Assembly: GCA_020049245.1 (NCBI GenBank)
Contig: JAIFLB010000078.1
Location: 1 to 12,054, forward strand
DNA length: 12,054 nucleotides
Source of the DNA: Betaproteobacteria bacterium
GTDB lineage: Bacteria; Pseudomonadota; Gammaproteobacteria; Burkholderiales; Thiobacillaceae
Direction of reading: 5' to 3'
Shown: piece after piece, positions 7,348 through 12,054 of the stretch
How the letters are laid out: every line of letters starts with the position of its first letter
Position numbering within the stretch: position 1 is the stretch's first letter
Notes under the pieces: generated by a model
Seen by the model: only the letters and a program-made list of their open reading frames with translations
Told to the model about the DNA's origin: nothing
Databases searched by the model: none
Translations under genes and position numbers: made by a program

Positions 7348-7617
7348 TTGAAAACCAGCCTGGAAGACCGCATGGATATTGAGGTTATCCCGCATGCCGG
7401 CGTTATCGGTGCGATTGCGCTTCGATCATCGCGGCCGTGTTTGGCGCAGAAGTTGAAGGCGGTATTGACGCCATTGTTTGCAGCCGATCGGGCCGACCTG
7501 ATTTTATTGAGCGGACTCGATACGGCCTGTGCCGGGCGGAAAAGAAATGTTGAATCGCTGCAGCAGCGCATCGCCGAGCTTGACAAGCAGTTGGCGGCTG
7601 CGGCAACGACGGCCTGA
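7348..7617 (+). CDS. Hypothetical small protein upstream of hypF
   Basis: Not recognised with confidence. From TTG 7348 the product is 89 residues; TGGAGAG at 7335-7341 lies six bases before it, the best RBS in this frame. An in-frame ATG at 7267 would give 116 residues but has no visible RBS. The core reads EVIPHAGVIGAIALRSSRPCLA, followed by a hydrophobic patch (LILLSGLDTACAG) and a C-terminal helix rich in Leu/Gln/Glu (VESLQQRIAELDKQL) that may form a short coiled coil. The segment around RSSRP faintly recalls N-termini of NiFe-hydrogenase large-subunit-like accessory proteins (HupK/HoxV type), but this is weak. The stop is 5 bases before the first hypF ATG and 26 before the preferred one, so co-transcription and possibly translational coupling are likely. 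A role in hydrogenase maturation is only suggested by position. Confidence 0.55.
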   Translation: MKTSLEDRMDIEVIPHAGVIGAIALRSSRPCLAQKLKAVLTPLFAADRADLILLSGLDTACAGRKRNVESLQQRIAELDKQLAAAATTA

Positions 7618-7643
7618 GCCCGATGACTCTCGGCGGCGAAGTC

Positions 7644-10031
7644 ATGCAACGCCGCATCCGCGTTACCGGCATCGTCCAGGGTGTCGGCTTTCGGCCTTAT
7701 GTCTGGCATCTGGCGCATCAACTCAAACTGACCGGGTGGGTGCGCAACGATGCTGTCGGCGTTGATCTGCTGGTGATCGGCGCGCCGGAGCAGCTGGATG
7801 TCTTCACCCACCGCTTACCGTTGGAAATTCCGCCGCTGGCGCAGGTGCGTGAACTGACCTGGCTTGATGCACCGGTCAATTCAACGGTCGAGCAGACGCT
7901 GACAGATTTCCGCATCCTGGAAAGCGGCGCCGGTCAGGCGGCGACGATGATCGGCCATGACACGGCGGTCTGCGCCGATTGCCTGGCGGAGATGTTCAAT
8001 CCCGCCGACCGGCGCTGGCGGTATGCCTTCATCAACTGCACGCATTGCGGCCCGCGCTACACGCTGACCCGCAAACTGCCCTACGACCGCGCCCAGACCA
8101 GCATGGCGAAGTTCCCGTTGTGCCCGGCCTGCGAACGCGAATATCGCGACCCGGCGGATCGGCGTTTTCATGCCGAACCTACGGCGTGCCCGGTTTGCGG
8201 GCCGAAACTGGAACTGATCCGACTTGGCGATGGCGGAGTGTCAGACGCCGAAGCAGACCCCATCACCGCCACGCTGGCCGAACTGCGCGCCGGCCGCATC
8301 GTCGCGATCAAAGGCCTGGGCGGATTCCATCTGGCTTGTGACGCGCGCAATGCCGAAGCGGTGAAACGACTGCGCAGCCGCAAACAGCGCGATGAAAAGC
8401 CGTTTGCGATCATGGCCGCCAATCTGTTGTCGATCGCGCCGTGGGCGATGATCAACACAGAGGAGGCTGGCCTGCTGCAATCGCCCGAACGGCCGATCGT
8501 GCTGCTCCGCAAACAGGCCGATGCCGACGCCGCTTTTCCCGACATTGCGCCTGGCCTGGCCTGGCTTGGTGTCATGCTGCCCTACACGCCGCTGCACTGG
8601 TTGCTGTTCCACGCTGCGGTCGGCCAGCCGGCCGGCGTTGACTGGATGCAACAAGCGCAGGATCTGCTGCTGGTGATGACCAGCGCCAATCCCGGCGGCG
8701 AACCCCTGGTCATCGACAACACCGAAGCGGTCGCACGCCTGACTGGAATCGCCGATGCGATCCTGATGCACGACCGCGACATCGTCGTGCGCTGCGACGA
8801 CAGCGTGCTGCGCGTCACCCCGACTGGCGCGCCGCAATTCATCCGCCGCGCGCGCGGCTATACCCCGCGCGCCATTCGTTTGCCAGTGCGCCTGCCGGAC
8901 AGCGGGCCTTCGGTGCTGGCGCTGGGCGGTTATCTGAAGAACACGATCTGCGTCACGCGCGGCGATGAAGCCTTCGTTTCGCAGCACATCGGCGGTCTCG
9001 ACAACCCCGCCAGCATCGGCATGCTGATTGAAGTCAGCCAGCATCTGCTCGACATCCTGCAAGTTCGGCCGGATGCCATCGCGCACGATCTGCATCCTGA
9101 TTTCTTCAGCAGCCGCCACGCGCTGCAACTCGCATCGGAGTGGGATGTGCCGGCGATCGCGGTGCAGCACCATCACGCCCATGTTGCCGCCGTAGCGGCC
9201 GAGCATGGTTTGAATGAACCGATTCTCGGCCTGGCGCTTGACGGCATCGGACTCGGCAGCGACGGCACCGCCTGGGGCGGCGAGTTGTTGAGGGTTGAAG
9301 GCGCAGGTTTTGAACGGCTTGGCCGTCTTGCCCCCATTGCTTTGCCGGGCGGCGACAAGGCCGCAAAGGAGCCCTGGCGAATGGCAGCGGCAGCGCTGTT
9401 TCGACTGGGTCGCAGCGATCAGATCGCAACACGCTTTACCGCCCAGCCGGCGGCCGCGCAATTGCATCAGGTACTGGCGCGAAATCTGAATTGCCCGCCG
9501 ACCAGCAGCCTCGGCCGCTGGTTCGATGCCGCCGCTGGCCTGCTCGGCGCGCGCGAGGTGATGGCTTACGAAGGCCAGGCGGCGATGTGGCTGGAAGGGT
9601 TGGCGGAACGGCATGGCGATGTTGCGCCGCTGCACGATGGGTATGACTTGCGCACCGACCCTGAATCTGGCGAGCTCGCTGAACTCGATTTGCTGCCCTT
9701 GCTGGCAGGCATTGCCGATCAACCCGACGCGGGCTTCGGCGCGGCGATTTTCCATGCCACATTGGCGCAAGCGCTGGCTGATTGGGCAGGTCAGGCCGCC
9801 GCTGCACAAGGCTTGCGGACGATAGCCTTGAGCGGCGGCTGTTTCTTGAACCATCTGCTTTCTCGCCAGTTGACCTGCTTGCTGAGCCAGTTGGGGCTCA
9901 ATGTATTGGCGGCGCGTCAGGTGCCGCCGAATGACGGCGGTTTGAGCCTGGGCCAAGCCTGGGTGGCCATGCAACAAACCGGGCCAAGCGTGCCAAGGGC
10001 GTATAAAGTATTCCCAGGTTTCCGTCGATAA
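7644..10031 (+). CDS. hypF: Carbamoyltransferase HypF, hydrogenase maturation
   Basis: HypF uses carbamoyl phosphate and ATP to carbamoylate the C-terminal cysteine of HypE, the source of the cyanide ligands of NiFe hydrogenase. All family parts are present in the 795-residue product. The acylphosphatase domain carries GIVQGVGFRPYV at 9-20. Two zinc-finger-like motifs follow the exact C-x2-C-x18-C-x2-C pattern (C110/113/132/135 and C160/163/182/185). The YrdC-like domain has KGLGGFHLACDA (223-234) and FIRRARGYTP. The Kae1-like domain has AVQHHHAH (506-513), ALDGIGLGSDGTAWGGE, LSGGCFLN and PPNDGGLSLGQA. An ATG at 7623 would add seven residues; 7644 is preferred because it gives the family's usual N-terminus, but neither has a strong RBS. 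About 17 residues beyond the usual end (after GQAWVAMQQ) form an atypical tail. No hypA-E or hydrogenase genes are visible. Confidence 0.96.
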   Translation: MQRRIRVTGIVQGVGFRPYVWHLAHQLKLTGWVRNDAVGVDLLVIGAPEQLDVFTHRLPLEIPPLAQVRELTWLDAPVNSTVEQTLTDFRILESGAGQAATMIGHDTAVCADCLAEMFNPADRRWRYAFINCTHCGPRYTLTRKLPYDRAQTSMAKFPLCPACEREYRDPADRRFHAEPTACPVCGPKLELIRLGDGGVSDAEADPITATLAELRAGRIVAIKGLGGFHLACDARNAEAVKRLRSRKQRDEKPFAIMAANLLSIAPWAMINTEEAGLLQSPERPIVLLRKQADADAAFPDIAPGLAWLGVMLPYTPLHWLLFHAAVGQPAGVDWMQQAQDLLLVMTSANPGGEPLVIDNTEAVARLTGIADAILMHDRDIVVRCDDSVLRVTPTGAPQFIRRARGYTPRAIRLPVRLPDSGPSVLALGGYLKNTICVTRGDEAFVSQHIGGLDNPASIGMLIEVSQHLLDILQVRPDAIAHDLHPDFFSSRHALQLASEWDVPAIAVQHHHAHVAAVAAEHGLNEPILGLALDGIGLGSDGTAWGGELLRVEGAGFERLGRLAPIALPGGDKAAKEPWRMAAAALFRLGRSDQIATRFTAQPAAAQLHQVLARNLNCPPTSSLGRWFDAAAGLLGAREVMAYEGQAAMWLEGLAERHGDVAPLHDGYDLRTDPESGELAELDLLPLLAGIADQPDAGFGAAIFHATLAQALADWAGQAAAAQGLRTIALSGGCFLNHLLSRQLTCLLSQLGLNVLAARQVPPNDGGLSLGQAWVAMQQTGPSVPRAYKVFPGFRR

Positions 10032-10037
10032 ATCGAC
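10024..10037. repeat. Palindrome across the hypF stop codon
   Basis: GTCGATAAATCGAC is a perfect inverted repeat of two six-base arms around AA, overlapping the TAA stop of hypF. A two-base loop is poor for an RNA hairpin, and no T-run follows, so it is not a convincing terminator. It could be a protein-binding site ahead of the response-regulator gene or chance. Confidence 0.35.
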
Positions 10038-10070
10038 CTGTCCTCTCCCCGGTTGTGTGCTTCCGATACT

Positions 10071-10076
10071 AGGTGA
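10071..10076 (+). promoter_or_regulatory. Ribosome binding site deciding a TTG start
   Basis: AGGTGA lies seven bases before TTG 10084. It is the only good Shine-Dalgarno match near the start of the HD-GYP regulator and argues for the rare TTG start over the upstream GTG at 10057. Confidence 0.7.
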
Positions 10077-10083
10077 ATCCACT

Positions 10084-11310
10084 TTGAAAACGCCTTTAAA
10101 ACAGACCGTGCTGATTGTTGACGACACGCCAGAAAACCTGACAGTGCTTGGAAGCATGCTGCATCCCCAATACCGAGTCCGGGTCGCCAATTCCGGACTG
10201 CGCGCGCTTCAGGTCGCCGCCAGCGAGCCGCGTCCGGACTTGATCCTGCTCGATGTGATGATGCCGGGGATGGATGGCTACGCGGTCATCAAGCAACTGC
10301 GCGTCAATCCGGAGACATGCAACATTCCGGTTATTTTTGTCACCGCGATGGATGCGGATGATGATGAGGAACGCGGTCTTGCGCTCGGCGCGGTCGATTA
10401 CATCGCCAAGCCGGCGCGACCTGCGACTGTGCTGGCGAGGGTGAATGCGCATATCGAACTCAAGTTGGCGCGCGATGCTTTACAGAATCAGAACACCTGG
10501 CTGGAAGCTGAAATATCCCGTCGCATGCGCCACAACCAGATCATGCAGGATGTCAGCATCCGCGCGCTGGCGCGTCTGGCGGAAGTGCGTGATCTGGAAA
10601 CCGGGCAGCACATCCGCCGCACCCAGGCCTATGTTGAAGTGCTGGTATCGCATTTGCGCGCGCATCCGCGTTTTGCAGCCCAACTAACGGATTCCATCTC
10701 CCACATGATCTGTCAGGCCGCGCCTTTGCACGACATTGGCAAAGTCGGGATTCCGGACAGTATTCTGCTGAAGCCTTCGCGTCTCACCCCCGAAGAATTC
10801 AGCGTCATGAAAACGCACAGCAGCATCGGTGGCGACGCCATCGAGTTGGCGATGCGCAGCGAACTTGGTCAGGAAGATTTCGAGATTCTGCAAAACCATC
10901 GGTATTTGAGTAGCGAATCGCTTGCATCGGCAGTCACGGAATTCGAAAACACGCCGTTGGCCTTTCTTGCCGTAGCCAAGGAAATTGCCCTCTGGCACCA
11001 CGAAAAATGGGATGGCTCCGGTTATCCGGACGGGCTTGCGGGCGATGCCATTCCGATTCCCGCCCGCCTGATGGCGCTGGCCGATGTTTTCGACGCGGTG
11101 GCCAGTCGCCGCAATTACAAGGCAGCGATGCCGTTTGAAAACGTGGTGGAGTTGATTCGTGAAGCCAGCGGCAAGCATTTCGACCCGGATATCGTCGCCG
11201 CCTTTCTGGCCAATCTGGAACCGTTTCGGGAAATTTTCCAGCGTTATGCCGATACCGACGAATCGTTGAACCTCAAGCCGGATTACCTGAACGCGCATGG
11301 AATCGACTAG
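10084..11310 (+). CDS. Response regulator with REC and HD-GYP (c-di-GMP phosphodiesterase) domains
   Basis: A 408-residue two-component regulator of the RpfG type. The receiver domain (about 8-125) has the acidic pair D13/D14, the phospho-acceptor D57 in LLDVMMPGMDG, T87 and K109. The HD-GYP domain has ETGQHIRR (H176), the HD pair in HDIGKVGIPD (216-217), KTHSSIGG (H245), and HHEKWDGSGYPDGL with GYP at 313-315, so catalytic residues look complete. It should hydrolyse cyclic di-GMP when phosphorylated. The stretch between H245 and the HH pair (305-306) is about 60 residues, longer than I recall for simple HD-GYP domains. TTG at 10084 is chosen because AGGTGA (10071-10076) is seven bases upstream and it starts just before the first REC strand; a GTG at 10057 is in frame but lacks an RBS. 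A PAS-GAF sensor gene follows 69 bases downstream, a possible partner. Confidence 0.93.
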   Translation: MKTPLKQTVLIVDDTPENLTVLGSMLHPQYRVRVANSGLRALQVAASEPRPDLILLDVMMPGMDGYAVIKQLRVNPETCNIPVIFVTAMDADDDEERGLALGAVDYIAKPARPATVLARVNAHIELKLARDALQNQNTWLEAEISRRMRHNQIMQDVSIRALARLAEVRDLETGQHIRRTQAYVEVLVSHLRAHPRFAAQLTDSISHMICQAAPLHDIGKVGIPDSILLKPSRLTPEEFSVMKTHSSIGGDAIELAMRSELGQEDFEILQNHRYLSSESLASAVTEFENTPLAFLAVAKEIALWHHEKWDGSGYPDGLAGDAIPIPARLMALADVFDAVASRRNYKAAMPFENVVELIREASGKHFDPDIVAAFLANLEPFREIFQRYADTDESLNLKPDYLNAHGID

Positions 11311-11379
11311 CGTGTTGCTGCTTGGCATGACTTTCTCCATCGCCCGCAATCGATCACAAACCCGCACACAAACACGAGC

Positions 11380-12054
11380 ATGACCACCATGCCCCAGCCC
11401 GAACCCGATCTGAAGCAGCTTCTGGAAGCCCTGGATACCGGCTACTGGGAGTACGACCATCTGCTCGACAGGATGTATTACAGCCCCAAGTTACGCAGTT
11501 GGTTGGGCAATGAATTTCCCAACGCTGAGTTTGCCAATTTTGCGGAATGGATTTCCCGCATCCATGTTGATGATCGACCCGCCGCTGAAGCTGCTTTGCA
11601 GACCTACCTTGCCAGCGATGCCCCCTATCGCCTGGAATATCGCTTCATCCGTCCCGATGGAAATTCGACCTGGCTGGACGTACGCGGATTTGCCATTGAA
11701 CGCGACGCGGAAGGCAATCCGCTGCGCACGCTGGGTACCAAAGTCGATATCACCCAGCGCAAACAACAGGAACAGCTGCTGTTGCTGCAGCAGAATTTCA
11801 ATCAGACACTGCTCGAAAATCCTGAACACGCCGACCTGGTCGATGCTGTTTTAGACACGGTGCTGTCCCTGACTGAACTGGATGGCGGCGGCCTCTATGA
11901 ATTGCGCCCGGACGGCGGCTACAAGCTGGTTGCCAGTCGTGGTATCAGCACCGGGTTTGTTGGCCAAACCTGCGATATACAGCCTGCAAGTTCAAAAGCC
12001 ATGTTGTTGCAGGCCGGACGCGCGATATGCAGTTGTATCCAGCCCACAGCGGAC
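11380..12054 (+). CDS. PAS-GAF sensor protein, 3'-partial
   Basis: The gene runs off the right edge in frame; 225 codons are visible. Residues about 20-133 form a PAS/PAC domain of the PAS_3 kind (GYWEYD, WISRIHVDD, YRFIRPDGNSTWLDVRG, TLGTKVDITQRKQQEQ). A leucine/glutamine-rich helix (131-145) leads into a GAF domain (about 148 onward: LVDAVLDTVLSLTELDGGGLYEL, VASRGIST). There is no signal peptide or membrane segment in the visible part, so it looks cytosolic. The output domain is outside the window; histidine kinase, diguanylate cyclase or hybrid kinase are all possible. ATG 11380 is the first start; a second at 11389 is possible, and neither has a good RBS. Its position 69 bases after the HD-GYP regulator suggests a shared transcript and a signalling pair. 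Confidence 0.85.
   Translation, partial: MTTMPQPEPDLKQLLEALDTGYWEYDHLLDRMYYSPKLRSWLGNEFPNAEFANFAEWISRIHVDDRPAAEAALQTYLASDAPYRLEYRFIRPDGNSTWLDVRGFAIERDAEGNPLRTLGTKVDITQRKQQEQLLLLQQNFNQTLLENPEHADLVDAVLDTVLSLTELDGGGLYELRPDGGYKLVASRGISTGFVGQTCDIQPASSKAMLLQAGRAICSCIQPTAD

Noticed and set aside
7260..7811. 183-codon minus-strand open frame over the small ORF and the start of hypF
   Set aside because: It overlaps the conserved acylphosphatase part of hypF and lacks recognisable motifs, so the plus-strand small ORF is preferred.
8241..10190. 649-codon minus-strand open frame opposite hypF
   Set aside because: HypF has every expected motif on the plus strand; the antisense product (rich in Arg, Gln, His, Ala) resembles no family and crosses gene boundaries.
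11327..11383. 18-codon leader ORF whose stop overlaps the PAS-GAF start (ATGA)
   Set aside because: No ribosome binding site and no recognisable peptide; the overlap can easily arise by chance.

Overview
The window looks like chromosomal DNA of a free-living, GC-rich proteobacterium. GC is roughly 60% by eye, not computed. A betaproteobacterium is the best guess, from the gene styles: a large single-chain PurL, a formate-using PurT, a LysM-FecR exported protein, HypF, and a REC/HD-GYP regulator next to a PAS-GAF sensor. This placement is inference. No RNA gene, insertion sequence, CRISPR array, integrase or phage gene was seen. Most of the window is ordinary core or signalling content.

Left part (1-5843): purL enters at the left edge already in frame and runs to 2664. 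Its reading frame breaks at about 2100, where about 35 bases of an otherwise conserved stretch appear to be missing. Twelve bases downstream and convergent lies a 634-residue exported LysM-FecR protein with four fibronectin-like repeats. Divergent from it, across a 56-base spacer, is purT. PurT makes FGAR and PurL consumes it, so two consecutive steps of purine synthesis flank an unrelated envelope gene.

Middle (5844-7347): a strong hairpin lies beyond purT and probably ends transcription of the opposite-strand gene at 5958-7118. That gene encodes an exported, Ala/Pro/Val-rich protein of no recognised family. It has two NPY[FL]xxQ motifs and a compact C-terminal region with two cysteines. The intergenic region to its right carries an imperfect palindrome and divergent start regions.

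Right part (7348-12054): an unrecognised 89-residue ORF lies just upstream of hypF. HypF is complete, with all four domains, but no other hydrogenase or hyp gene is visible. It is followed by a two-component response regulator with a c-di-GMP phosphodiesterase (HD-GYP) output, and by a PAS-GAF sensor protein cut by the right edge. The last two are close together and may form one signalling pathway.

The most notable observations are the purL frame break (a real mutation or an assembly error), the unrecognised secreted protein, and the small ORF coupled to hypF. No clearly new multi-gene system is visible.
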